Part shown: piece by piece, positions 33,545-45,182 of the stretch
How positions within the stretch are numbered: the stretch's first letter is position 1
Layout of the letters: each line of letters opens with the position of its first letter
NCBI GenBank assembly: GCA_963855995.1
Contig: OY979716.1
Coordinates: 86,816,250-86,880,249, forward strand
Origin: Muricea muricata
Lineage: Eukaryota > Cnidaria > Anthozoa > Malacalcyonacea > Plexauridae
Direction of reading: 5' to 3'
Length of the DNA: 64,000 nucleotides
Position numbers and translations under genes: made by a program
Notes under the pieces: generated by a model
What the model was told of the DNA's origin: nothing
Database searches by the model: none
Seen by the model: only the letters and a program-made list of their open reading frames with translations

Positions 33545-33862
33545 TTCTTGTGTCGTGGACTTTTAGTTTGCGTTTGTTTGTGCCGTGAGGTTCTTGTTTG
33601 TGCCGCGAAGCTTTTGTTTGTGCCGTGAGGTTCTTGTTTGTGCCGTGAAGCTTTTGTTTGTGCCGTGACGTTCTTGTTTGTGCCGTGAAGCTTTTGTTTG
33701 TGCCGTGACGTTTTTGTGCCGTGAGGTTCTTGTTTGTGCCGTGAAGCTTTTGTTTGTGCCGTGAGGTTCTTGTTTGTGCCGTGACGTTCTTGTTTGTGCC
33801 GTGACGTTCTTGTTTGTGCTGTGAGGTTCTTGTTTGTGCCGTGACACCTGTGGGCCACCGTA
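33545..33862. repeat. Right terminal inverted repeat and subterminal array
   Basis: Inverted counterpart of the left array: about fourteen units of a roughly 22-bp repeat (TTTGTGCCGTGACGTTCTTG with AAGCTT and AGGTTC variants) ending in CACCTGTGGGCCACCGTA at 33862. Units near the tip are best conserved. It lies upstream of the transposase gene. Confidence 0.9.
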
Positions 33863-33868
33863 ATTAAG

Positions 33869-34705
33869 GGATTAAAAGACATTCATATTGCCAAAAAGAA
33901 AAGACACAACATAATAAGGCATCAAATAAAACCACTGTTTCTTAAATTTAGTCTTATTGAAAACAAATGTACAAAAATCTTTTCAAGACATTGAACTACC
34001 AATTTGACTTCACGGCCTAAATACATAAATCATGAAAATATTCACGATAGTCATAAGATTTTGTTGTTAAAACACGACAGATATCGTAACCAATTAAACG
34101 AGAAAACTTACATTAGTTTCATAAGCTTCGGTAACATTTCAGAAGAGCCATGAAGTCGATAAAGACAATACAAAATGGTTCAGTCGGAGTCCATACACTT
34201 TCGTAAAATTTCAAGCAACAAAAATTACATTACCAGACATAAAAAAGCGCCTAAAATTGTTTTAAAACTGATTTAAAGCACCTAATGCTTGAACTTGGAA
34301 ACTGTCGTCTTTGTTGTGTGTAGAAACACAAAAATATCGGCAAAAACAATGTTTTCAACTCTGAATATGAAAAATTTTATTATAGCAGTCCACGAACATT
34401 CCACGCGTGATTCGCGCGGACAACGTCTCATCTCTATAAATCCAGTTGTAACTGAACAAAACCATAGGGATCCACCTTAAGCAGAATGTGCGAAGAGTTT
34501 GATTAACTTCCTGAAGAATTTTGCTTGCAGAATAGTATTTCATCAATAATATATCGGTATAATATATCATTTATAGACCCTCGGCTCGGGGGATTTGGCA
34601 AAATATTTCCTGAACTGATGATATTTCCTTCACCGAATCCCACTCACTCTGGGTCTATAAATGATAAATATCTGTATTTTAGTTCAAATATCCGTATTTC
34701 ATTGC
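33869..34705. other. MULE-like intron, between two insertions
   Basis: AT-rich, no gene seen. It lies between the 7.6-kb element and the piggyBac derivative. Confidence 0.5.
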
Positions 34706-34709
34706 TTAA

Positions 34710-35828
34710 CCCTGGAGCACCTGCGTATAGAAATACTTTCATAAAAATTCTGAAACTTGGTATAATAAATGAAAATAGATAAAGAATTAAGGGAGAAAAG
34801 GGTTTTTTTTTAACCTCAAGCTACAGAGCCTCATTTTCAGGTTGGTATCAGATATGATACCAGAAGTTTTAGAGAGTAAAATTTAAGACATATCAGGGGA
34901 AAATCCTGCAACAAAATACTCTAGTAATTTTTTAATTGGTGTTATAATAAAATTGATCTAAATGTACAGAACTTTAGTTTTGATACTATTAATCTACAAT
35001 ATATATACAAAATGTGCAAAACCTAGGTTTTTTTCTAACAATTGGCAGTATTGTTAACTGGTGAAATGCTGCAAAGCAGTTTCTTTCTTTGTTGAGACAA
35101 AGGTATGCACTGCACTTCTCACACTTTATATAAGAAAATGCTGCACATGACCTTGGACAAAGTTTACATCTTTGACGAACAGTGTCATAAATTGGCATGT
35201 GGTTCAAGACCCATGTAGTAAACAAGACCCATGTAGTAAAACATGCCAATCAATTTTTCAAGCTCCTGGCGAGAAGTATTGATAGAGCGACCATCTTTCT
35301 CCACACTGAATCGGTTGGTTTTGTACGCAACAGACAGAAGCATCTCATCAGTAATGAACATTTTTAGGATTCCATATGGAGTTACTTCACCATCTCTATC
35401 GGTCGGAAGTTCAGGCAGTTCTGTGTCACCACAAAACTCTATGTTATTAGGTGGCACAAATTCATCACCAGGCTATTTATAATCTGCTGTAGGTGTAAGT
35501 GCTGCAATACTTGACAGGGGTTGATCATCTTCAGGACCCCAATCACTTTCTTCAAGGGAAGAACTGGAACAAACTTTCTGCACCTCACCTGAATTAGGAT
35601 TATTTTCGATGAAATTCGCTCTATATCAAAATCGCGATGTTGGCCAGTGTTTGGAAATGATATTTTGTGGATAAATATGCAAATCCAGCGGTCGGAAAAT
35701 ATTAAATATGTATGCTATACTTCATGTTAGATACATGTGCTAGTTTGACAGTTGACTAATTATTTCAAGTTAATTTATTGAATAAGTTAAAAGCTGGTAT
35801 CATATATGATACCACCGGCGCTCCAGGG
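34710..35828 (-). mobile_element. piggyBac deletion derivative with TTAA ends
   Basis: The ends CCCTGGAGCACC (left) and, on the minus strand, CCCTGGAGCGCC (right) are each flanked by TTAA (34706-34709 and 35829-35832), the signature of piggyBac. Near each end lies a palindrome, GGTATCAGATATGATACC (left) or GGTATCATATATGATACC (right). Inside, on the minus strand, transposase fragments remain: an N-terminal piece (35457-35185: TPYGILKMFITDEMLLSVAY, ELEKLIGMFYYMGLVYY) joined directly to the C-terminal cysteine-rich domain (RQRCKLCPRSCAAFSYIKCE, LCLNKERNCFAAFHQL). The catalytic centre is lost. The short direct repeat YYMGL-YYMGL lies near the deletion joint. Confidence 0.88.
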
Positions 35829-36192
35829 TTAACTAATATGGATATATGGATATGAAATACAAGTATATATATTAAGAGGAGAATTTTTTCTAGGTCGCGT
35901 AATACGCGCTCAAAACCCATGACGTCGTTATCAATGAATTTTTCCAACATTGCGGCTGTCAACGAGCGATGTTCGTTTTGTTCTACTATGAATAATTAAA
36001 AATAAAGACGTATATGCTAATTTATATGGAAAAAAATTGAATTAATTAATAAATGTGTTATATTAGGATACTGATTTATTATCGACAGAGAAAGGGAAAT
36101 AAAAAATTGCGTGAAATTGGCTCGATATTCGACGACGCGATTTAAGTTCAGTCATTCAGTTCACAACACGCGCAAAGATTTTAATACCTACA

Positions 36193-37408
36193 ATGGACTT
36201 ACCTCGGGGCTTTGGAGATGATCGAGGTAAGATATACAGTTAATTTTTACTTGTATTTTGTTCTTTAATTTAAAATTTTATTTCTACCGCTGTGTCAACT
36301 ACTGACAATCTATACATTGAGAGCCAGGGGCAAGCTATTATTTTATCTTACTGCCCTACTACACTAGTTTTTTCAACAATCATCTAAGCTTATATTTGTA
36401 ATTTTATGAGGAAAAAGTCCTATTATGCAAATGTATATTGGAAATAAATATCTATTGTCCTGCACACTTGGCAGTTGGTCCACTTGACACTTGTTAATTG
36501 AGATTGAGGTATATGCCCTCAATCCTCATTATTCCCTTTTTTATGTGTTTGCTCTAATTTCTCAATCTTAAAATGTCTTTAAAAATTAAAATGACTTCAC
36601 AAACTACATCCAGCTTAAATCTGAAGTCATTCGGAAGTGGACGCCGAAAAGAAAATTTACTTTAAATCCAAGCATTGTTCAACTCATAATATAATGCAAT
36701 ATTTGCAAATAACCTTCCATCATTTCAATTTTTGTGTGCCTGGATGTCTTTCTCAGTCCTAAAATGCATTTCAAAATCAAAATGACTTTACAAACTACAT
36801 CCAGTTCAAATTTGAAGTCATTCGGAAGTGGACGCCGAAAAGGAAATTGACATTGAATGAAAGCCATGTTACTGTTATGATGTAATATTTGCAAATGACC
36901 TTCCTTTATGTCAATTTTTTTGTGCCTGGATGTCTTTCTCAATGCTAAAATTTCTTTCAAAATTAAAATGACCTTACAAACTACATCCAATTCAAATTTG
37001 AAGTCATTTGGAAGTGGACGCCGAAAAGAAAATTGACATTGAATGCAAGCCATGTTACTATTATGATGCAATATTTGCAAATAACCTTCCATTATTTCAA
37101 TTTTTTGTGCCTGGATGTCTTTCTCAATCCTAAAATGCATTTCAAAATCAAAATGACTTTACAAACTACATCCAGTTCAAATTTGAGGTCATTTGGAAGT
37201 GGACGCCGAAAAGAAAATTGACATTAAATGCAAGCCATGTTACTGTTATGATGTAATATTTACCATTTGTGTTACATTGTATTCAATTTGTATTATTACT
37301 TTCACAGTGACATTTTACGAGTGCCATAAAGTCCAGCAGTCTTGGAAGAGAATTGGAACTAAGCATGAACTAGAAAAGGTATTTTCAACTCAAACCATTA
37401 TTCATTGA
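36193..37408 (+). CDS. Possible two-exon gene of unknown function
   Basis: An ATG at 36193 opens MDLPRGFGDDR and meets a strong donor (CGAG/GTAAG) at 36226, phase 1. A plausible acceptor (TACTTTCACAG) at 37307 begins a stretch that keeps the frame: VTFYECHKVQQSWKRIGTKH, ELEK, then either a further donor at 37378 (AAG/GTATTT) or a short run to TGA at 37408. The intron would contain the four-copy 185-bp repeat. I do not recognise the protein. It could be the start of a second gene of the MULE-like element. Support is only splice-site logic and frame continuity. Confidence 0.3.
36560..37260. repeat. Four-copy tandem repeat of about 185 bp
   Basis: The landmark ACAAACTACATCCAGTTCAA recurs at 36599, 36790, 36976 and 37161, giving unit lengths of 191, 186 and 185 bp. 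Each unit also holds GAAGTGGACGCCGAAAAG. The open frames here on both strands are made by the repeat. Confidence 0.9.
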
Positions 37409-38950
37409 TTAGGCCATTTTTTATGATTTTTTGAGTGCTACCATTAACAGGTACTGTCCACACCAACAATCATGACTCATGTTCCTTTCAAATTAATTTG
37501 GCCATTGTATTTTAAATGATAAAAACACATTTTAAACACATGAAAAAATAAACACATGGGTGGGTGGGACTAATTATTGGGATTCTGCCCGGCCAGACAT
37601 AATTTAAATCATGCATATACAGTGTATCATAATAAATGTGCAAAAATATCAGAATTTCTAGGAAGATCTTTTCTTGCAGGCTATTAAAGAAAACAAAAAA
37701 TGAAAGATGAAAATGAATATTTATTAAATCACAGATTATTATTTATGATACAATCTATTCTTGTGTGAATATAATGAAAATGTTTATAACTTTATACAGT
37801 AGACAGAATATTCCGCAATGTGCAGGTTTTTGTCACCCAGCACTGACAGAATGAGGTTGATGTTTTCAGATACCGGTAATGTAATCATATCTTCAAGATT
37901 GTAATAGTAATATCACAGAGATCTATAAAAAAATACTTTCATGGTTAACTAGTAGAGGAATTGATTTACTTCAGGTTACTGGGGGGGGGGGGGTCTGAGT
38001 TAATCCCCAGGCAACTATCAAAGAAAAAAAATAAAATATTTGGCCCTTATGACCATATAGGCAAATTTGTTTTGATGTCAACATGCTTGGCTCCTTAAGC
38101 CTGTCTGGTGTCTTTACTAATAACGCATGCTGCCTCAGTTGACTGTCGGGCCCTGCTTTATGACCAGTCCTGGTCCAGCAACCTTCCTACCAGATTGTTG
38201 CATCCACGCTGCTGGTGTAATTCAAAACTTTACAGTAAACATATGACTGAAAATTTTATTTTTATTCCCAAAAAGGGCGTTTCAGATTATATAGCCTATG
38301 GCATGAAGTTGTATACTGAATGGCTGTAAATGAGTAAAAAACTGAATGCCTGTAAAATTAGTAAATTGAAGTAAAGGGATTTAAATGTACAAATACTCAA
38401 ATTTACCTTAAAAATGCAAATCCTTTAACGTTTTCCATGTACTTATGTTATTAACGAGTTGTGAACAAGCTGATCATCATCCAGAGGACGAAAGCAGTGG
38501 CTTTCAATCAGTTTTATTATTGATTTAAAATGGCAAATAATTTTGCAGCTAAAATATGATCACTCCTGAGTCAGATACGTGTGCATATTAACATAATAAT
38601 AATTCAAATAATGTCCATTAAATACGATATTACACTTACCACGTTATCCTTCTTTATATTTAGCAATGTTTTGCCTCATGACATAACCAAAAATCCAGTA
38701 AAATTCTGTTTTTCTTCGAAAATATTTTTGGAAAACTTTCAAAACAGAAAATGGCGGCAGAACATTTTATCGCGAAGGCTTGGTCGCTAAGTTTTGAGCG
38801 GTTTTCGCTAAAAATACGTGACTTTCTAAAAAATCTCCTCTTAAATGAACAAAAAAGCAATGAAATTGTTCACAGGTAAACTGGGGAATGCAAATCTACT
38901 TGCTAATAATATTGCTACTCATTAAAATGACAATGTCTTAGTCAAGCACC
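37409..38950. other. No recognisable gene
   Basis: AT-rich, with a G-run near 37981-37993. Part of the MULE-like element's long intron by position. No coding motif was seen. Confidence 0.45.
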
Positions 38951-38954
38951 CTGT

Positions 38955-39392
38955 GATTTATTTTGTGTCCATGGACAGTACATACTTGTGACAAACGAGA
39001 TAATTCGATGGAAATCTCATGCTCCAGTGGAATCATGGGAATCTATGATCGTAGTAACGTCTATGCAAGGTTAACCAATCTCTGGTGAGGCTGCTTGTGT
39101 CAAATGAAGCTCTCCTGCCTACCCTTTCGTATACTCCTTGTTCATTTATTTAATAAAAGAACTGAATCTGACCATTATTTATCCACGACCCACAGTCATC
39201 AGCAAGCACATCATCGTGATTTTTAAGTTTTGACGTGTCAACAATGAATGCTCTGTTATTCATCACACACCTTGGAGGTATGCTACATATTAAAGACTCG
39301 TCTGGTGGATCAACAAACAATGTGTTTAACGTGTGAGACAGAACTTGGTCCTTTTCTTTTTTCGATACCTCAATCTGAGAATTCAAGAAGCC
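38955..39392 (-). pseudogene. MULE-like transposase, upstream exon
   Basis: On the minus strand an exon opens at 39392 after CCTCTGTTTAG and reads GFLNSQIEVSKKEKDQVLSH, LNTLFVDPPDESLICSIPPR, NNRAFIVDTSKLKNHDDVLA, DDCGSWINNGQ. A stop follows, then INEQGVYERVGR and LTLHRRYYDHRFP. I recognise the N-R-F-I-V-D-x-x-K-L plus D-D-x-G-x-W pattern as the segment that precedes, in this transposase family, the sequence found at 25092-24761. It is therefore the same gene, separated by an intron of about 14 kb enlarged by insertions. The first exon with the start codon must lie to the right and was not found. The donor site is uncertain. Confidence 0.6.
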
Positions 39393-40480
39393 CTAAACAG
39401 AGGAAGTCACCCTCCAGAATATTAAAAATGGCTACTGATACCGGGGGGAAATGCTTCTGTTTAGGGCACTGGCTACGAACATGGTGCCCATGACGTATCA
39501 TGACAACAGCACCTTACACTTTTTTGAATGAAGTGGTCCCTCTTTGTAGTCTCTACTCTTTGATAATAGCCTTATGTTAAAAGTGTGTCTATTGAGGTAA
39601 ATCTAATTTTCAATTTAAAAAATATAATAGATTAGAGTACAGTTGGCTTGATACCTACATTAAAAAACAACAAATAAGTTGTGCCCTCAACCCATTAGGC
39701 TGCACTCATGCAGAGCGCCCTCCCAATTCATGCATAAAATGGTCTGGCATTTGTCAAGTAAAAAAATAAGTATGGGTCACACTAACATGCATTGTGACTT
39801 AATAAGTTAATTTAGCAACGATAGCAAGCTTCCTTTTAAAGAAAGCAAAATTAGTGCTTTTGCTTTAAGCACAATTTGGTGGTATTAAATGTACTTACAT
39901 TACATTTAAAAGTATCACTTTCAAGGTCATCCACAACAATTGGATTGAATTTAGTGTCCCCTCTTTAAAATAGAAAAAATGTAAAAACATTGTCCATACT
40001 GAGCAATTATAGTCCATTGCTCATTGTGGGGGGGGGGGCATTTTTTTGACACATAGATTTTAAAATAGATTGATCTGGAAACGTGTTTACAATGCGTCAT
40101 ATATTTAATCAATCTGTTTGTTATCATTGCTCTTCTTATCTGGTTTTTGTCAGAAATATACCAAACAAGGTATTTATATGCATAGTTGTTGTATTCGGGT
40201 AAAATATAAATAACAAAAGCCTGCAAAACATGACCCTGACACTAATTCTTTAAGATTTGTCAGCACTTAAAAGTACAAGTCTTGACTTCTTTCCAATTCC
40301 AGCAATTCATCTCCTTAAAAGAACAAATAGCCTTCTATTAGTGTCTCTCTCTCTCTTCGCAACAAATTATTGATTTGCATATACGGTATGATAATCGATT
40401 TAATTAACAATGGAATTTTATTATATAATATAGACATACTGTACCTTACTGTTTCGTCTCCATGCTTGCCAAAATGCCAA
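39393..40480. other. No recognisable gene
   Basis: AT-rich, with a G-run near 40027-40037 and a CT repeat near 40345. The missing first exon of the MULE-like gene may lie here or to the right. Confidence 0.4.
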
Positions 40481-40810
40481 TGGCTTGCAATTGCAAGTTG
40501 CCCAGTTGGGTCGGGATAAAACGCTGAAACTGAATGGCAGAAACGAAAACTGAAAACGGAAACTGAAAGGGAGATAAGACACTGAAATGGTGATAAAATG
40601 CTGAATTAGGGATAAAACGCTTAAATACAGATAAAATGCTGGAATGAGGATAAAACGCTGAAATGGCAAGTTCGAAAGAGTTTTGTGCTGTTTAAAAAAC
40701 GAGTTTGTTGCTCGCTCCAGATTAAGCAGAATTAAATTCGACTCCATGCAATATTGTTCAAGCCAAAAATATTTGTAAAATTTACACTCTACATTTTTAA
40801 AAACTTTACA

Positions 40811-41211
40811 ACATTAGGGCTATTTATACGAAGGAAAATAAGTGGAGAACGTCTGTATGAACGTACAATTTCTTTGCGACTAAAATAAGTTGCGGCTAAT
40901 TTTAGCCCAGGGTTCCGGCCTCGTCTTAAATTGGCCGCGGCCAATTTTAGGCAGGAAAACCTCGTAAAAATGCTTTGTTCGCAACCAAGGCAAGTCCAAA
41001 GGCCTTTTGTGTAGCATTTTTTCTAACGCGAGCCATTTTCCTTTGGTTGTCATGGTAATGGGTTGTCGTTATAGTCTATTTATACAAGTGTTTTGGGCTA
41101 TTTTAATAAATTTAGTAAAACTGGCGTATAAAAGGCTGTGTTCTCGACTTATTTAAGCCGCGGCCTATTTAAGCCACGGCTTATTTTTGCTCGTATAAAT
41201 GGCCCTAATGT
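40811..41211. mobile_element. MITE with TTAGGGC ends
   Basis: Inverted ends ACATTAGGGCTATTTATACG (left) and, on the minus strand, ACATTAGGGCCATTTATACG (right). Non-coding, about 400 bp, in the loop of the larger inverted-repeat element. Confidence 0.75.
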
Positions 41212-41742
41212 GAGTGTGGCATCAAGTGATAACTTCAGGGAAATTCCGCACATCGAAAATCATTACACATGTTTTGTGCGTGTCCCTTTCAAGGTTAAGT
41301 TTTTACGCATGTTTCTTATTGTTTTCGTTGACACGGAGTCAATTATCACATAACATGAAAAAGACCGTCAAGAGTTTCTTTTAAGATGTCGCTCGAACAG
41401 AAAAATTCAAAGCATGTCCTTTATCCGCAAGTCAGAACATTTTAGCAATAACGCTGTCAACGCTTGGCTCTTATATCCGTTTTCCACGTTTGCTTTTATC
41501 CGATACAGGGTCAACAAACATTTTACAGCATGCTATGCAAGACAAAATCATCAAAACCGCAAAACTAGTTATTTAATGGATAAAAAAGTAAAGTGTAAAT
41601 TTTACAAATATTTTTGGCTCGAACAATATTGCATGTAATCAAATTTAATAATGCTTAATCTAGATCGAACAACAAACTCGTTTTTTAAAGAGCACAAAAC
41701 TCTTTTGTACTTGCCATTTTTATTCTCATTTCAGCGTTTTAT

Positions 41743-42194
41743 CCATAGAGATTATAAATAACACTAGAGGAGGCATCGTAATCTTTTTCACTGAACAAAA
41801 AGGGAATGCGTTTTTTGGGGGGCAAATTCAAGTCCCGGATGCAGGGCCAGACGCTGATTGGCTGAACTAATGCTTCCTTAGCAACCACCTTAGCAACAGC
41901 AGAAATCTGCACGAATTTTTTTCCTCATGGTTGTTGAGGTCGTTTTGCCAGTTTTGTGGGCAAAATAGTACTTTTTCAATTTTGTTTTTATTATTTTAGA
42001 CAATCTGAAATGATATTTTCAACATTTTTACAAAGAAAAACATTTCAAAAAGCAGAAAAACTCATCTAAAATGACTTTTTTATCTGGGACATCATGAATG
42101 AGTGAACATCCAGGACTTGAATTTGCCCCCCAATCGCCGGGCTCCCAAATTTTACCCTCGATGTGCCCTCTAGTGTTATTTATAATCTCTATGG
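41743..42194. mobile_element. 452-bp MITE inside the right arm
   Basis: Inverted ends CCATAGAGATTATAAATAAC, then ACTAGAGG, on both sides. A second inner inverted pair (GGGGGGCAAATTCAAGTCC and its complement near 42112) makes it largely palindromic. Its insertion interrupts the repeated CATTTCAGCGTTTTATCC units of the arm. Confidence 0.8.
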
Positions 42195-42543
42195 TTTTTT
42201 CCCCATTTCAGCGTTTTATCCCCCTTTCAGTTTCCATTTCTGCCATTCAGTTTCAGCATTTCATCTCGACCCTTACCTAGTTAGTAGTTGCCAGAAAATT
42301 TTGGGTGCCAATTTTAGCACATAAAAATGCTGTCAGATCACTTAGTGCACGAAATGTTCCATTTCCGAATCTGTGGTTCCGGTCTTTCCCAGTAGGTTAT
42401 TTTCAGTGGTTACTTTATTGTTTCCATTCTGGTATAAAATCCGGATCAAACGAGAAGCAAAAATCCTCGCAAATTTTAAATTTCTAAAGGTTTTATGTGA
42501 AAACTGATTGATACATTTTGTTTGTAGTATGTAGCTAAAGATG

Positions 42544-44825
42544 AATATTATTATTATTATTATTACAAAAACTTATATAGCGCTTATAGCACATAGATCT
42601 AAGCGCTTTACAATCATTAACTAAAAAAATATATTACAGCAATAACAATACTGATAAAATATTAAAAGATTGAAAACCAAGTCACAAGAAACCCAAGTCA
42701 CTAAAAAATGTTACTTCACATTATAGGCTATGTCAAACAAATGCGTCTTAAGTTTACTCTTAAATTCTGAGAGATTTATACATGCTCTAAGAGAGAAGGG
42801 TAGCTTATTCCATAGTCTGGGACTACTAACAGAAAAGGCTCTCCCACCATAACTATTTACACTAAATCTAGGCTCATTAAGTAGAGAAGCGTTAGAAGAT
42901 CTAAGACACCTTGAAGGTTTATAATAGCTAATCATATCCGCTATGTACTGCGGAGCTAGTCCATTCAATGCTTTAAACGTGACCAAAATGATCTTATAAA
43001 CAATGCGCTCTTCTATTGGAAGCCAATGCAACTGCATTAGAACAGGTGTGATATGATCATATTTATGTGATCCTGTTAACAATCTTGCTGCAGTGTTTAA
43101 AACTCATTCTAACTTTGCAATCTGTTCTTTAGGGAGACCATATAATAAAGCATTGTTATTATCCAGTTTAACAGTCACAAAAGCATGGACAAGTTGCTCG
43201 GTAGTATGAAATGACAAATATCTTCTAACACGGGCAATATTTTGTAGGTGATAAAATGCTGACTTACATACATTATCAATTTGTGTAGACATCGTGAGAA
43301 ATTTATCAAATGTATCACCAATGTTCCGAACACGAGAAGATGGAGTGACTGTATCCAAGCCCACATTCAGAACTGGGAATATAGGTTCAGTCCGAAATTT
43401 TGAACTCAAAATGAGAAGTTTCGTCTGCTCAGGGTTAAGCTTAAGTTTGTTGTCTGTCATCCAGTTCATAATTTCAGTCAAACAGGCTTCTATATGCACC
43501 TTAACGCTCTCAAAATCAATCTGTTTTTGGTATTTGAAAGAGACATAAATCTGTGTATCATCAGCATATAGATGAAAATTCATCTTATGCGATCGTAAGA
43601 TGTCTCCTATCGGTGAAGTATATATCAAGTATAAGAAAGGACCTAAAACCGATGCTTGAGGAACGCCACAGCCTACGTCATAAACTATCTGATGTGGTAC
43701 CATTGATATATACGACTTGAGAGCGCTCAGACAAGTAAGATTTAAACCAATTTAATGCATCCCCCTTAATACAAAATCTAGAGGACATTCTTTGGAGCAG
43801 TATCGCGTGGTCAACCGTGTCGAATGCAGCTGATAGATCTAATAGTAACAATACTACAGCCGAATTTCCATCTATTTCACGTAGAATATCATTCTGTAAA
43901 CGAATAAGAGCTGTTTTGCAACTGTGAAATTGTTTGTAAGCAGATTGATAAAGTTCTTCAAGACCATTACATCGAAAATAATCCAACAAGCGTATAGCAA
44001 CGACTCTTGATCATTTGGAAATGAACTTCAGATTAGAAATTGGACGAAAATTGGAAAATTTTTCATAATCCGTAGCAGAATTTTTAAGAGTCGGATGTAG
44101 GACAGCTTTTTTTAAGGATAATGGAACATAACTAGTTTCCAAAGATAAATTAGTAATATCTACAATAATTGGTAAAATGATATCAATTTGGGCAGAGAGC
44201 ACCTTCGCTGGTATAGGATCCAATTGGCAAGACTTCAGTTTAGACTTTTCCAGGATATTAGATAATTCTTCAATTGTCGTGGGAGTGAAGTTATCCAGAC
44301 AACAAGTCAAATCTGGATTATCTAACTGAGAAAAAACAAGGTATTGCTTGAAGATGAAGAGTACAATCCATCTTTAATCTTATAGATCTTATGATTAAAG
44401 AAGTATGCAAATTGATTTGCTAATTTCGAAGAAGAATCAGAGGCAGGATATACCTTCGCAGGTTTCCTTTGTAGGAAACGATTAACAGTTTGGAAAAGTC
44501 GTCTGCTGTCAGTACCAACCTCTTGAACAATTGATGAATAGTATTCCATTCTTACTTTGCAAATTGCATTTTTGACATTCATACACTGATTAACATATGC
44601 CTGCTTATCAATCTGCAAGCCACTCTTGCGCCATCTCTGTTCTTTACGCTGCCGCAAACTTTTCTGCTCTCTAATATCCTCATTATACCATGGAGCCACA
44701 GGTCGAATCAGTATAGTTTTTGCACAAAGCGGAGCATGTGTCTCTAATAACCCTGATAATACCAAATCATACTGGTCACAACATTCGTCAAGAGTGGATT
44801 TAGGTGAAGTATACAATTCAGAGCT
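42544..44825 (-). mobile_element. LINE 2 (CR1/L2 group), 5'-truncated
   Basis: Non-LTR retrotransposon reading on the minus strand. From 44816: [146 protein letters not shown] with the catalytic [21 protein letters not shown], and PVLMQLHWLPIEERIVYKII, FSVSSPRLWNKLPFSLR. The 3' end has TAGCGCTTATAGC complementarity and a (TAA)n tail at 42543-42562, as in this group. The endonuclease half is missing. Only about two frameshifts are visible, so this copy is younger than LINEs 1 and 3. Confidence 0.88.
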
Positions 44826-45182
44826 AATTCAGAGCTATGTCTTCACGAAACTTTGTTACATCTATCTTACTAAGCTTTCGATATTCAATTATATTTTACT
44901 TATTCCGGACCGTTCCGTATGTGTTCCGTGTGCATTTCGAGCTGTTCCGTGCGTGTTCCGTGTTGTTCCAGTGTTCCGTATTGCTGTTCTGGGTTTTAGT
45001 ACATGCCTTTCGCATGCCTGGGTTCACAAATTGTATTATTCTGGTATGGTTGAACTGAACTAATGTAAAAACTACAGACTTTTATCAAGTCAAACTAAAT
45101 TTTAACACAACAATTTTTGTTCACAATATAAACAAAATAACATGAGAAACTGCAATGTTTAAATACCATGCTACAGTATGTA

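Larger units (their letters stand above)
26227..33862. mobile_element. 7.6-kb integrase-type transposon (IS3EU-like) with HECT gene
   Basis: The element is bounded by the perfect direct repeat ATTAAG (26221-26226 and 33863-33868), a 6-bp target duplication. Both ends begin TACGGTGGCCCACAGGTGTC and match perfectly for about 40 bp before passing into arrays of roughly 22-bp repeats. It carries two convergent genes: a zinc-ribbon/HECT gene on plus (26551-31241) and an intact integrase-type DDE transposase on minus (32339-33490). The transposase type and 6-bp duplication fit the superfamily named IS3EU in repeat catalogues, from memory. It lies in the intron of the MULE-like gene. The transposase frame is open and the ends are clean, so this appears to be one of the youngest insertions in the window. 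Confidence 0.85.
40485..42275. mobile_element. Non-coding inverted-repeat element carrying two MITEs
   Basis: The left arm (about 40485-40790) and right arm (about 41585-42275, minus strand) are inverted copies. Shared landmarks are GGATAAAACGCTGAAA repeats, CAAAACTC followed by AACGAGTTTGTTG, and TTTACAAATATTTTTGGCT. Each arm carries repeated GATAAAACGCTGAAA units. The loop holds one MITE (40811-41211), and the right arm is interrupted by another (41743-42194). No protein is encoded. Confidence 0.7.
21301..44998. mobile_element. MULE-like transposon with CGGAACA-type inverted ends
   Basis: Inverted ends share TAAAACC followed by AACAGCAATACGGAACAC. They continue as subterminal arrays of short repeats built on CGGAACA (left to about 21401, right from about 44908). 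A weak flanking similarity (CATGCCC before the left end, CATGCCT after the right end) may be a decayed target duplication. The minus strand between them carries a MULE-like transposase gene in exons (22314-25092 and about 38955-39392). The rest is later insertions: the 7.6-kb element at 26227-33862, a piggyBac derivative, a tandem repeat, an inverted-repeat element with two MITEs, and a LINE. Without those it would be about 11 kb. Pairing of these two ends is inferred from sequence similarity and from the gene lying between them. Confidence 0.7.

Noticed and set aside
42530-44830. Target duplication for LINE 2
   Set aside because: Only a short AGCTAA is shared between the flanks, too short to call.
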